Shown piece by piece: positions 1 through 6,890 of a stretch of 12,305 nt of DNA. This stretch comes from CAZFJG01 sp964410915 (lineage in GTDB: Bacteria; Synergistota; Synergistia; Synergistales; JAFGMB01). Positions within the stretch are counted from its first letter, which is position 1; every line of letters starts with the position of its first letter. Below the pieces are notes generated by a model. It was not told where the DNA came from. It made no database searches and was given only the letters and a program-made list of their open reading frames with translations. A program made the position numbers and the translations under genes. Where the stretch lies: contig CAYPIU010000048.1 of assembly GCA_964410915.1 (NCBI GenBank), positions 1-12,305 of the forward strand, in the 5' to 3' direction.

Positions 1-172
1 GGATCTCATGCGTCTTGCCGGGCTCAAACCATATGGGGTTCTCTGCGAACTCACCAATCCCGACGGGTCTATGGCCCGCTTTAAAGAGATCAGAGATTTT
101 TCACAAAAACATGGTTTCCCACTTTTATCCATTGGTTCTCTGGTCAAATATCAGAAAATGATATCCCGTTAA
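1..172 (+). CDS. ribB: 3,4-dihydroxy-2-butanone-4-phosphate synthase, C-terminal end (partial)
   Basis: Only the last 57 codons are present; the gene enters from the left edge (first full codon at base 2) and stops with TAA at 170-172. The peptide contains LKPYGVLCELTNPDGSMAR followed by a helix and SIGSLVKY. This is the typical C-terminal signature of RibB, the enzyme that converts ribulose 5-phosphate to the 4-carbon unit of riboflavin. In the family the Glu of the CE(L/I) motif takes part in the active site. The protein ends shortly after SLVKYQKMISR, so no GTP cyclohydrolase II domain follows; this is a stand-alone RibB or the end of a protein without a C-terminal RibA fusion. It converges on the DPSL gene. 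Identity is based on motif recognition over a short piece, so confidence is good but not total. Confidence 0.85.
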   Translation, partial: DLMRLAGLKPYGVLCELTNPDGSMARFKEIRDFSQKHGFPLLSIGSLVKYQKMISR

Positions 173-177
173 TATCA

Positions 178-213
178 GGAAGGCCTCTTGAAATCAAATT
201 CAAGAGGCCTTCT
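178..213 (+). terminator. Hairpin after ribB, probable terminator (weak U-tract)
   Basis: A 14-bp perfect stem (179-192 with 199-212, plus a G-U pair at 178/213) has a 6-base loop, ATCAAA. It starts 6 bases after the ribB stop codon. Only TTCT-like bases follow, so the U-tract is poor. It may terminate transcription from both sides because the next gene converges on it. Confidence 0.6.
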
Positions 214-228
214 GAAGTCCTGGCATAA

Positions 229-252
229 GATTTCCACATTTACGTGGAAATC
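229..252 (-). terminator. Second hairpin between convergent ribB and DPSL genes
   Basis: GATTTCCAC at 229-237 pairs with GTGGAAATC at 244-252 (9 bp, 6-base loop). It lies 3 bases beyond the stop codon of the minus-strand DPSL gene. There is no run of U after it in either direction, so it may act as a 3'-end stabiliser or weak terminator. Confidence 0.4.
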
Positions 253-255
253 GAA

Positions 256-807
256 TTAACGAAGGAACTTTGAAACAAAGGGAGAAGTTTCTCCCCTCCT
301 GAGAAAATGACCGGATGGACCTTCACCTAAAAATTCAGAGAACCATGATTCGTGCTCAATTTCCTCGTTTAGAATGGCAAGAGCAAGATCATACGTCCTG
401 TGATCCTTACCTGCTGTCATGTGGCAAATGTCTGTATATCCTCGCACGGCACATCGCTCCGCTTCCACAAGAACATTAAGGATCGCCATCACATCTGTGG
501 GATCCTCCGGCAACGAAGCAGGGGGACAGGCAGAGATATCATGGAAGGTTTTCATATCATCCGGAAGTTTGCCTCCAAGTTCGTAAATCCTGGGAACAAG
601 AGCCTCAAAATGGTTCCTGTCCTCGATCCTTGCAGTCTCGGCTATTTCCTTAATACCCTCACCTTCAAGTCCGATAAGGTTAAAGCGCAAAATAGTATAG
701 TAATAAAATGTTGTTAACTCCGCAGCAGCGTTCTGAACAAGCAATACCAAAAGCTTTTCCACATCAACTCCTGCGTTTTCGACCATTTCTCTCGTCACTT
801 TCGCCAT
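256..807 (-). CDS. DPSL / thioferritin (Dps-like ferritin family protein)
   Basis: A 183-residue ferritin-like protein that by family should oxidise Fe(II), using H2O2 or O2, and store iron in a 12-subunit cage in the cytoplasm. This protects DNA and enzymes from Fenton chemistry. The ATG at 805-807 is preferred over a longer frame starting at 915, because AAAGGAGG lies about 11 bases before it and the family begins MAKV(T/A)REMVE. Visible landmarks: Glu30 in the first helix (NAAAELTTFYYY), the EDRNHFEAL segment with Glu62/Asp63/His66, Glu117, and EEIEHE with Glu149 and His152. Cys94 (in CPPASLPE) and Cys119 (in EAERCAVRGY) are the conserved cysteine pair that marks the DPSL 'thioferritin' branch, known from archaea and anaerobic bacteria, rather than classical Dps or bacterioferritin. 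The C-terminal 15 residues after GEGPSGHF look like a variable tail. Confidence 0.92.
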   Translation of the reverse strand: MAKVTREMVENAGVDVEKLLVLLVQNAAAELTTFYYYTILRFNLIGLEGEGIKEIAETARIEDRNHFEALVPRIYELGGKLPDDMKTFHDISACPPASLPEDPTDVMAILNVLVEAERCAVRGYTDICHMTAGKDHRTYDLALAILNEEIEHESWFSEFLGEGPSGHFLRRGETSPFVSKFLR

Positions 808-835
808 ACTGAATAATCCTCCTTTCAATATCAGG

Positions 836-855
836 CCTGTAACAAAAGTTACAGG
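836..855. promoter_or_regulatory. Perfect dyad CCTGTAAC-4-GTTACAGG over the DPSL -10 region
   Basis: Eight-base perfect arms (836-843 and 848-855) are separated by AAAA. It lies 28-48 bases upstream of the DPSL start codon and covers the candidate -10. It could be an operator for a dimeric redox or peroxide regulator, or a small hairpin near the transcript 5' end. The regulator cannot be named from sequence; the dyad does not match the PerR or Fur consensus. Confidence 0.5.
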
Positions 856-876
856 TTGCAGAACAATAGTTTTCAA
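848..876 (-). promoter_or_regulatory. Candidate promoter of the DPSL gene
   Basis: Read on the minus strand, TTGAAA (876-871), a 17-base spacer and TGTAAC (853-848) form a plausible sigma-70-type pair. The -35 has 5 of 6 consensus bases and the -10 has 4 of 6. The expected transcript start near 841 would give a leader of about 34 bases before ATG 807, which also supports the shorter start. Both elements lie inside the two dyads listed separately. Confidence 0.45.
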
Positions 877-883
877 TCTGCAA
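856..883. promoter_or_regulatory. Second dyad TTGCAGA-14-TCTGCAA abutting the first
   Basis: Seven-base perfect arms (856-862 and 877-883) have a 14-base centre. It starts at the base after the first dyad and encloses the candidate -35 of the DPSL promoter. The geometry (arm centres about 21 bases apart, close to two helical turns) suits a dimeric DNA-binding protein. Confidence 0.4.
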
Positions 884-1203
884 AAAAGGACATTCCGGGT
901 CGTAATAAACAACACCAGACGTTAACCTTCTCCACCTGCCTGTTTTGGGAACTTAAAAAGATATCGTTCGGTTTAAAAAAGAAAAAATGAAATGCTTGAG
1001 AAATGTGAGTAGATAGAGCGTTAATTAGTCTATTACAGGCACTTCTAACGTGATATATCATTATTTTATTATTATAACAGAAGTACATTATCAGTACACC
1101 CTCTTTATACGGGATTATGATCTAATATATCCAGAAGATCCATCAGTTCAGGGGGGATGGACTGGTAAAATGGAATCCTGAAAAAGGAGAAGTGAAAGGA
1201 TAA
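884..1203. other. Intergenic stretch between divergent DPSL and EamA genes
   Basis: This stretch of about 320 AT-rich bases has no convincing gene. Frames that cross it lack ribosome-binding sites. It holds weak -10-like words (for example TATAAC near 1074-1079 and TAATAT near 1123-1128) without matching -35 boxes, a direct repeat AGTAC-6-AGTAC near 1081-1097, and poly-A/T runs at 972-988. It presumably carries the EamA promoter, but I cannot place it. Confidence 0.3.
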
Positions 1204-1233
1204 ATGACAGAAATAATCCCTTTAATCTTATAA
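1204..1233 (+). CDS. Possible leader mini-ORF (9 codons plus stop) before the EamA gene
   Basis: ATG at 1204 follows AAGGAGAAGTGAAAGGATAA, the only Shine-Dalgarno-like sequence in front of the transporter gene. It encodes MTEIIPLIL and stops at 1231-1233, 11 bases before the transporter ATG at 1245, which has no Shine-Dalgarno of its own. Translational coupling through this mini-ORF is therefore conceivable. A 9-codon frame also occurs easily by chance, so confidence is low. Confidence 0.25.
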   Translation: MTEIIPLIL

Positions 1234-1244
1234 AATCTATTAAA

Positions 1245-2198
1245 ATGGCTCCGTTTTTTCGTAAAGAGAACTATAATGAACAGGGTGATTTTTTGTATGA
1301 TCAGGATATAAACAGGTTCAGAGGTTATCTATTGGTTCTTTTCGCTGCGGTTTTCTGGGGGACAACGGGTACGGCCCAGGCTTTTGCACCAGTTGGCGCG
1401 GATCCGCTGACCCTTGGTTTTTTCCGCATAGTCTGCGGTGGATCTTTTCTCCTTGTTCTCGATCTCCCGAAAAACGGTTTCCGAACGCTCAAAGGACCCT
1501 GGCCATTCAAGACACTTCTCGGCGCTGCAACAGGAATGGGTTTTTACCAGATATTCTTTTTTGCCGCCCTTCTCAGAACCGGGGTTGCGGTTGGTACCAT
1601 GATAACCATGGGAAGCGCACCTATCGTCGCGGGACTCTGGGGATATCTTCTATTCAGGGAAAGACTTACAAAAAGATGGATAATGGCAACCTCACTTGCA
1701 ATTGCAGGATGTGTGTTACTATCATTGCCCTCGGCAGATTTAACAGTCGATCTTCCTGGCGTTTTTCTTGCTCTTTGTGCGGGGATCTGCTGGGCAACAG
1801 CCGGATCATTCATGAAAAAACTGCCGCCCTCGCGTTCTCCCCTCGAGAAAACAGCAATTATGCTTTTGGCCGGAAGCCTGATCATCTCTCCTCTGGTTTT
1901 TTCAAGAGATTTCTCCTGGGTTTTTTCAGCCAAGGGGGCTTCCGTGGTGATCTATCTGGGGATATTTGCCACAGCTCTTCCCTATTCATCTTTCGCAAAA
2001 GGAATATTAAGTGTACCTGTCGCTACAGCATATACCCTGACACTGGCAGAACCTGTAACGGCATCGATCCTGGGTATATTCCTACTGGAAGAGAATTTAA
2101 CCCTGATGTCTTTTTCCGGCATGGTCCTGATATTTGCTGGACTGACCATTCTCTCTTTCCGGAATAAAAAAGCAATTCGCCCGACGGCTGAATTATGA
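1245..2198 (+). CDS. EamA-type DMT-superfamily transporter
   Basis: A 317-residue inner-membrane protein with about ten hydrophobic helices in two homologous halves, each an EamA repeat. The first begins GYLLVLFAAVFWGTTGTAQAF and the second GVFLALCAGICWATAGSFMKKL. The family includes YdcZ/RhaT-like and amino-acid or metabolite exporters; substrate cannot be predicted from sequence. Typical features are the FWGTTG and CWATAG motifs after the first helix of each repeat and the LAEPVTASILGIFLLEE segment near the end. The start is uncertain: ATG 1245 lacks a Shine-Dalgarno, and the ~25-residue polar head is longer than usual. A TTG at 1293 following AGGGTGA is an alternative. It is divergent from the DPSL gene and convergent with the MoaD-like gene, 25 bases apart. 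Confidence 0.9.
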   Translation: MAPFFRKENYNEQGDFLYDQDINRFRGYLLVLFAAVFWGTTGTAQAFAPVGADPLTLGFFRIVCGGSFLLVLDLPKNGFRTLKGPWPFKTLLGAATGMGFYQIFFFAALLRTGVAVGTMITMGSAPIVAGLWGYLLFRERLTKRWIMATSLAIAGCVLLSLPSADLTVDLPGVFLALCAGICWATAGSFMKKLPPSRSPLEKTAIMLLAGSLIISPLVFSRDFSWVFSAKGASVVIYLGIFATALPYSSFAKGILSVPVATAYTLTLAEPVTASILGIFLLEENLTLMSFSGMVLIFAGLTILSFRNKKAIRPTAEL

Positions 2199-2223
2199 TC
2201 TGTAATCACTGATCTTCAATAAT

Positions 2224-2550
2224 TTATCCTCCACCAGCTGGAGGGAATATACTGACAATATCATCATCCTTCAAATGTGTTTCAAGTCCCTGAAGATGAT
2301 ATACATGCTTGCCATTCACAAGGATCATTGTCCCTGCGATCAAAGTACGATCTTTCCCATCGCCCCTCCATAGCCATTTATCCACCTTGCTTCCATAAGT
2401 CTGAGAAAGGTAGTTCATAAGATCGCTTACAGTATCCGGAGCAGAAAGGTCAAGTTCCTTTTTACCAATAGCCTGAAAAAGAAAGTTGAATACTCTTACC
2501 TTCGTAAGGGGCACCCCCTTAAAAGATCTTGCGGTTATTTCAATTATCAT
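2224..2550 (-). CDS. MoaD/ThiS-family ubiquitin-like sulfur-carrier protein
   Basis: A protein of about 108 residues with the beta-grasp MoaD pattern. It has the strand KVRVFNFLFQAIGKKELDL, the helix TVSDLMNYLSQTYG, then MILVNGKHVYHLQGLETHLKDDDIVSIFPP and a C-terminal AGGG. In the family the final Gly-Gly is adenylated by an E1-like enzyme and loaded with sulfur, for molybdenum/tungsten cofactor, thiamine or other thio-metabolites. The ending aligns with the usual FPPVAGG with Ala replaced by Gly, so the terminal di-glycine is intact. ATG 2550 is chosen; an upstream TTG at 2571 is possible, and neither has a Shine-Dalgarno sequence, so leaderless or weak translation is possible. A 7-bp GC-rich hairpin (2505-2521) sits in the early codons. 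It is divergent from the E1-like gene, its likely partner. Confidence 0.85.
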   Translation of the reverse strand: MIIEITARSFKGVPLTKVRVFNFLFQAIGKKELDLSAPDTVSDLMNYLSQTYGSKVDKWLWRGDGKDRTLIAGTMILVNGKHVYHLQGLETHLKDDDIVSIFPPAGGG

Positions 2551-2594
2551 TTGATATATAATTATTTTCAAGTAGCGTGATAAAACTTATTCAA

Positions 2595-2600
2595 TATACT
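2595..2600 (+). promoter_or_regulatory. Candidate -10 box for the E1-like gene
   Basis: TATACT lies 42 bases upstream of the ATG at 2642 in the 91-base divergent region. No good -35 is seen 16-18 bases further up, so this is a weak call. Confidence 0.25.
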
Positions 2601-2641
2601 GAGCTGAAGCATTAAGTTAAACGGAGTGAGGAGGAATATGT

Positions 2642-3478
2642 ATGAAGGCACTCAAAAGATCAATTAATGAAAGATCCACTTTACAAAAGGGGAAACGAAT
2701 TATAAATCTGAAAGATTGTTATGCCCTTGCGCGGGAATACAACATCTCTCTGAAAGATATCGAGGTCCTCGCACTGGAAGAAGCGATAATACCATCTCGT
2801 TACGAAAGAAATACAGGTACTATAGGGATTGAAGGACAGTTGAAACTGCTGAATTCAAAAATAGCAGTCATAGGCTGCGGTGGACTGGGAGGAGTGATCA
2901 TTGAAATTCTTGCACGTGCAGGAGCCGGTGAGCTTGTTCTGGCAGATGGAGACATCTTCTCAGATTCAAATCTCAACAGACAACTTCTATCTGAAATTGA
3001 AAATATTGACAGTCCCAAGGTAGAAGTTGCCACTGAAAGGATCAGAAGGATAAATCCTGCAATAAAAGTGTATCCCTTCTACACTTTTTTTAACGAAGAG
3101 ACTGGCCCCGAAATTTTACATGGAGTTAAATATGCCGCTGATGCCCTGGATAATAACCCTTCGAGAAAAATACTCTATCATCTGTGCGGAGAGCTTGATA
3201 TTCCTGTTGTGCACGGAGCCATTGGAGGTTTTATGGGACAGGTTGGAGTATATATGCCGGGTAAATTGACACATCTTGACTTCTTTGGGGAAGGTATAAC
3301 AGAAAAGGGCGCTGAAGAAATTGCAGGAGTACCCTCATTTGCTCCATATTTGATCGGCTCCATGGAGGCAGGAGAGATCATAAAAATGGTCACTGGAACA
3401 GGCGAAACACTCGAGGAAAAACTCTGGATCTTTGATCCATCCCAGCTCATGTCCGAGTTTCTTTCCCTGGGGAAATAA
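2642..3478 (+). CDS. ThiF/MoeB/HesA-family E1-like adenylyltransferase
   Basis: A 278-residue cytoplasmic enzyme expected to adenylate the C-terminal glycine of a MoaD/ThiS-type carrier. The start is clear: GAGGAGGAA precedes ATG 2642. The nucleotide-binding Rossmann motif GCGGLGG is at residues 78-84, the acidic ADGD at 101-104 and the arginine-finger motif NLNRQL at 110-115. Lys126 is in SPKVEVA, and DALDN at 167-171 is the usual substrate-side Asp motif. A domain of about 65 residues before the Rossmann fold (ALAREYNISLKDIEVLALEE) is extra compared with E. coli ThiF/MoeB. Only three cysteines exist (26, 79, 182). The paired CxxC zinc motifs and a ThiF-type catalytic Cys after GAIGGFMGQVGVYMPGK are absent. 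It therefore probably adenylates without a thioester step. Its target is most likely the divergent MoaD-like protein. Confidence 0.88.
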   Translation: MKALKRSINERSTLQKGKRIINLKDCYALAREYNISLKDIEVLALEEAIIPSRYERNTGTIGIEGQLKLLNSKIAVIGCGGLGGVIIEILARAGAGELVLADGDIFSDSNLNRQLLSEIENIDSPKVEVATERIRRINPAIKVYPFYTFFNEETGPEILHGVKYAADALDNNPSRKILYHLCGELDIPVVHGAIGGFMGQVGVYMPGKLTHLDFFGEGITEKGAEEIAGVPSFAPYLIGSMEAGEIIKMVTGTGETLEEKLWIFDPSQLMSEFLSLGK

Positions 3479-3509
3479 CTCGTTAGATCCTGTTGAGGTA
3501 AAGTCTTTA

Positions 3510-4154
3510 TTAAAAGGCCTTCAGGCTCTTCAGCGTAACTCCAAGAGTTTCATGTTTTATACGGGTTGGATCGAAACTGAGAAGTGTGAAAACTATCTGT
3601 ATACAAAAACTTATGCCAAAGGCACTCAGTACTGTCCCAAGTCCAACAGGCCCTCCGAGCAGCCATCCAATTAAAACCGCGGAACCCTCGGCGATCCCTC
3701 TTGAGACACCAACAGCAAGACCTGTCTTTCTCTCAATAGCCACCATAAGACTGTCCCTTGGCCCTGCTCCAAAACCTGATCCTATATAGAAATAAGAAGC
3801 AAAAGAAATGGTAAAAAGACCTGTTATCAACATTATTACACCTGAAATGAAACCCTCCATCTGAGGAATGATACCCGCTTCCAGTATCCAGTCCAGAAAG
3901 ATGCCTATCAGGAGCATATTTAAAATTGTTCCCAGGCCGAGTTTTTCTCCCATTAAAGTCACAAGAACACAGATCAGCAAGCCTACAAGAATGCTTATCC
4001 TGCCTATGGATATTCCTGTCGTTTGCGCTATCCCCTGGTGCAGGACATCCCAGGGAGCAAATCCAAGGTTAGCCTTCATTGTAACTACTATTCCCAGGGC
4101 ATAAAGAAAAAGCCCTGATATAAGCTTTATTATTCGCACAGTAAAATTATTCAT
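3510..4154 (-). CDS. YczE/YyaS/YitT-family integral membrane protein
   Basis: A 214-residue protein with five to six hydrophobic helices. N-terminal IIKLISGLFLYALGIVVTMKANLGFAPWDVLHQGIA matches the conserved opening of YczE/YyaS/YitT-like proteins, including the GxxPWDVLHQG motif. A repeat-like second half contains GSGFGAGPRDSLMVAI. Family members are membrane proteins of unknown biochemical role, often next to regulators or transport genes. Start ATG 4154 is preceded by CAGGAG with 8 bases spacing. It converges on the E1-like gene (31 bases between stop codons) and lies 183 bases after the DUF2157 gene on the same strand, so co-transcription is uncertain. Confidence 0.87.
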   Translation of the reverse strand: MNNFTVRIIKLISGLFLYALGIVVTMKANLGFAPWDVLHQGIAQTTGISIGRISILVGLLICVLVTLMGEKLGLGTILNMLLIGIFLDWILEAGIIPQMEGFISGVIMLITGLFTISFASYFYIGSGFGAGPRDSLMVAIERKTGLAVGVSRGIAEGSAVLIGWLLGGPVGLGTVLSAFGISFCIQIVFTLLSFDPTRIKHETLGVTLKSLKAF

Positions 4155-4337
4155 TTGTTTAACTCCTGTTCAATCTGGGCAGGTTCAATTCAAGTCAGAC
4201 AATGATAGCCCATTTCACAATAAAAGGGTAGCCATTCCACAACAAATTTAGAAAGGAATGTTTAGCTTTACGATAGTAGATTTTCATAAAATTCATGGCT
4301 TTGAACAGGTTATTTTTTTAATGAAACTGCTGTTGCT

Positions 4338-5399
4338 TTACTGGTCCTTCCCCATGCTCCATATCTTTTCCGCATACCTGCCTATGAACCAGAAACTGAT
4401 ACCAAGGACCGCAAAGAATGCAGCCTTATGGATACTTCCCCAGAAAAATTCAAAGAATCTCGTATATAGATTTATAACCAGGAATGAAATACCAAAGCCC
4501 CTGGATATAGCATCATCATATTTGAGCCCGTGAAATATGCAGACCAGCGCAATCAAACCAAAGATAAGTGACCAGTGGAAAAGCTCGGCATGGCTGGCTG
4601 ACCTCCAGGAGTGCAGATCACCGTAATTCCCGAATATGGAAAGGATCCAAAGAGCCATGAAAAGATAAATATAACCCATCACTCTCGTGGGTAAAGCGAA
4701 AACGGTCAATCTGTCCATGATCCCCCTTGAAGGATCATTGGCCTGGTATTCAAGTATAAAACCTGCCGAAGTCAGGATAAATCCAAAAAGAACAAAACGA
4801 AGAGGGAAATTCATTCCAAAATAATAGGCTCCCCATCCTGATATGTAACCGGTTTCAGCCCCAAACCATGCACCCAGTGAAATCAGGGCAAAAACCCAAA
4901 CCTGCTTTGAAGATGAGGCCAGTCCTATAACTCCATAAAGAACTGCTGCAAGGAGCAGAAGGATAGAAAAATGCCCGCTTTCATTTCCGATAGCAATACC
5001 AAGAAAACCCACTGAAGCAGCTATAGATATTACTCCAAGAAAAACGAGGGATTCATTTGTAAAGATCTTTTCAGGCTTGTTTTTTATTCTCCTGAAACCT
5101 GAAAATAAAAAAACAAAGGCAAGAAAAGCAAAAAAAAGTGTTTTTATTATTGCTGGAGCACGGAATATCCTGGCCAGAAATTCCATGAGGAACCTGTCAC
5201 TCAGCACTGCTGAAACAGAAATGACTATACTGGCAACAGCCAGAAAAAAAGCATATCCTGCAGCTTTCTTCCAGTCCACTGGAACCACGCTGATCGTATC
5301 TCTGAGTTTCTGCCCCTCCTCGAGTGAAATAGCATTCTCTTTTTCCCATTCAGAAATAGCACCACGAACGATCTTTGCCTTCTTCCTTGTAAGATGCAT
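4338..5399 (-). CDS. DUF2157-type polytopic membrane protein
   Basis: A 353-residue protein. The first ~45 residues are soluble and helical (IVRGAISEWEKENAISLEEG), matching the cytoplasmic head typical of DUF2157 proteins. It is followed by about ten hydrophobic helices, with short charged loops such as RRIKNKPEK and QANDPSRGIMDR. The C-terminal ISFLVINLYTRFFEFFWGS and the following FFAVLGISFWFIGRYAEKIW are conserved in this group. Function is unknown in the family. Start ATG 5399 has GGGAGG 9 bases upstream. It begins 48 bases after the 98-residue protein gene and is probably in the same transcript. Confidence 0.82.
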   Translation of the reverse strand: MHLTRKKAKIVRGAISEWEKENAISLEEGQKLRDTISVVPVDWKKAAGYAFFLAVASIVISVSAVLSDRFLMEFLARIFRAPAIIKTLFFAFLAFVFLFSGFRRIKNKPEKIFTNESLVFLGVISIAASVGFLGIAIGNESGHFSILLLLAAVLYGVIGLASSSKQVWVFALISLGAWFGAETGYISGWGAYYFGMNFPLRFVLFGFILTSAGFILEYQANDPSRGIMDRLTVFALPTRVMGYIYLFMALWILSIFGNYGDLHSWRSASHAELFHWSLIFGLIALVCIFHGLKYDDAISRGFGISFLVINLYTRFFEFFWGSIHKAAFFAVLGISFWFIGRYAEKIWSMGKDQ

Positions 5400-5447
5400 T
5401 GTTTAATACCTCCCAAATTCTGCGAAAGAAATAAATAGTAAAAGCGA

Positions 5448-5744
5448 TTATCCGCCAGCCCTCATAAAAGACATTCGAAAAGCCTTGACAAATTCATCCA
5501 AACGGCCTTCCTCCACACTAAATGTCACAAAGGTCCTCGGGATCCTGAGCATTCCCAGGGAAAGTATCTCTTCATCGCTCAGATGAACTTCCCAGAACGG
5601 TCCCTGAAAATATCCTCCTCCAAGGGTTTCCCCCCGGGCTGCAAAATATTCTATGAATTCATCCCGTCTTATGCTTCTCATCTCAAGACTCTGCTTCTTT
5701 TTCAAATACCTTCCCCCCACTGGGAAACACCGGCCCATATCCAT
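5448..5744 (-). CDS. 98-residue protein of unknown function ending in Arg-Ala-Gly-Gly
   Basis: Not recognised. It is a small soluble protein with a basic N-terminal part, then RRDEFIEYFAARGETLGGGYF, QGPFWEVHLSDEEILSLGMLRIPRT, and a helix VEEGRLDEFVKAFRMSFM. The last residues are RAGG. Alternating strands and helices suggest a compact alpha/beta fold. It begins 21 bases after the aminotransferase stop on the same strand, so it is almost surely co-transcribed with it. Start at ATG 5744 has a weak GAGAG; ATG 5738 is an alternative. The di-glycine end invites comparison with ubiquitin-like carriers, given the E1-like gene 2 kb away, but no beta-grasp pattern is obvious to me. It could simply be an accessory protein of the aminotransferase. 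Confidence 0.7.
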   Translation of the reverse strand: MDMGRCFPVGGRYLKKKQSLEMRSIRRDEFIEYFAARGETLGGGYFQGPFWEVHLSDEEILSLGMLRIPRTFVTFSVEEGRLDEFVKAFRMSFMRAGG

Positions 5745-5765
5745 GATCTCTCAAAATATTCTGCC

Positions 5766-6890
5766 TTATTTCTGCGAAATCCCTCTTACGTACTCTTCAA
5801 ATACGGACAGCGCTTCCGGGAAGTTCCGTCTGCCAAGACCTATCCGAAAATGCTGAGATTCATCCAGCAGAGATCTTGACGGTACTACCATAACATTCTT
5901 ATCTCGAACTGAGCCCTCACAGAAATCAAATACATCCATATCCATTTCAAGCCTGGGATAGGCAATTGAACCTGCAAGAGGTTCAAACCAGGTGAATTTA
6001 TCTTTATATCCGGAAAAGAATTCCCTTGCCATTTTCAAGTTCTTTTCAACAATAGCCAGGTTTCTCCGGGAAATTAGAGAAGCATTCTCCAGGGCAATTA
6101 TTCCCAGGACCTCGCTGGGAGCACTGTGGCATATAGTAGTGTAATCCTTCAGTGAAGAAACTCTTTTTATAACGTCTCTGTTCTTCGATGCCAGCCAGCC
6201 TATGCGCAGACCCGGGAGGCCATATGTCTTGGATAAACCGGAAAGAGAAATGGCATTTCGATAGATATCACATGCACCCGGCAGAGTTGTTCTTCCACTC
6301 AGTTCCAGTCCACGATACATTTCATCACTGAAAAGATATATTCCTTTTTCCGTGGCAAGAGACACGATCTCCTTCAGAACTTCGGCCGTGGGTAAATAAC
6401 CAGTGGGATTGTGGGGAAAATTTACTATTATCATTTTTGTATTACTTCTGATGGCTTCCCTTAAATCATCGATGTCAAAGAACCATTTTTCTTCTTGAGT
6501 CCGGGCTTGCCAGGGAGTTACCTCGCATCCTGCTGAACGTGCTATTTCGTAAAGAGACTGATATGCAGGAGAAATGCATATAACATGGTCCCCTTTTTTC
6601 AAAAGGGAGTTCATAGCAAGAAAGATCCCCTCCTCCGGGACAGTAACCAGAACATCCTCAGGATCAAGATCATCATACAGGGTACATATTTTTTCTCTCA
6701 GTAGGAGATGACCTGATGATTCCGTATAACCAAGACTGAGACCTTCCCAGATCTTTCTCGTATCAGGGGAAGCCATACCGACAAGTTCTTTCATGGAAAG
6801 AGCTTCACAGTCAGAACTGCTGAGAAGGTACCTCGCGGTAAACTCGTACCTGGCAAAATATCGCTCCAGAGCAAATGGTGTTATTTTCAT
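5766..6890 (-). CDS. PLP-dependent class I/II aminotransferase
   Basis: A 374-residue cytoplasmic fold-type I PLP enzyme. Landmarks: GYTESSGHLLLREKI (54-68), the NFPHNPTGY substrate/PLP motif with Asn161, SDEMYRGLE with Asp189 (pyridine nitrogen) and Tyr192, and SLSGLSKTYGLPGLRIGW with the Schiff-base Lys221. Arg349 in HFRIGLGR is the probable substrate-carboxylate arginine. The opening (MKITPFALERYFARYEFTARYLL) and the YTES motif match a subgroup annotated only as 'aminotransferase class I/II'. Related proteins include capreomycidine-synthase-like enzymes, so the substrate remains open and a non-transaminase reaction (elimination or cyclisation) is possible. Start ATG 6890 has GGAGGT 10 bases upstream. 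It is followed closely by the 98-residue gene. Confidence 0.92.
   Translation of the reverse strand: MKITPFALERYFARYEFTARYLLSSSDCEALSMKELVGMASPDTRKIWEGLSLGYTESSGHLLLREKICTLYDDLDPEDVLVTVPEEGIFLAMNSLLKKGDHVICISPAYQSLYEIARSAGCEVTPWQARTQEEKWFFDIDDLREAIRSNTKMIIVNFPHNPTGYLPTAEVLKEIVSLATEKGIYLFSDEMYRGLELSGRTTLPGACDIYRNAISLSGLSKTYGLPGLRIGWLASKNRDVIKRVSSLKDYTTICHSAPSEVLGIIALENASLISRRNLAIVEKNLKMAREFFSGYKDKFTWFEPLAGSIAYPRLEMDMDVFDFCEGSVRDKNVMVVPSRSLLDESQHFRIGLGRRNFPEALSVFEEYVRGISQK

Noticed and set aside
808..915. A longer N-terminus of 36 residues for the DPSL protein
   Set aside because: The extension has no ribosome-binding site and crosses the promoter and both dyads. The family starts at MAKV, and AAAGGAGG precedes that ATG.
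1060..1080. A PerR-like box (ATTATAA with AT-rich left side)
   Set aside because: The right half matches, but only about 4 of 7 bases of the left half do, and it lies 250 bases from the DPSL start in AT-rich DNA.
1676..2167. A 163-codon open frame on the plus strand inside the EamA gene
   Set aside because: It is a shadow of the transporter frame: no ribosome-binding site, low-complexity mixed residues, and it lies fully within a clear membrane-protein gene.
2505..2521. A GC-rich 7-bp hairpin (TAAGGGG-3-CCCCTTA) considered as a terminator
   Set aside because: It lies inside the early codons of the MoaD-like gene with no U-tract of useful length in the direction of transcription of either neighbour.
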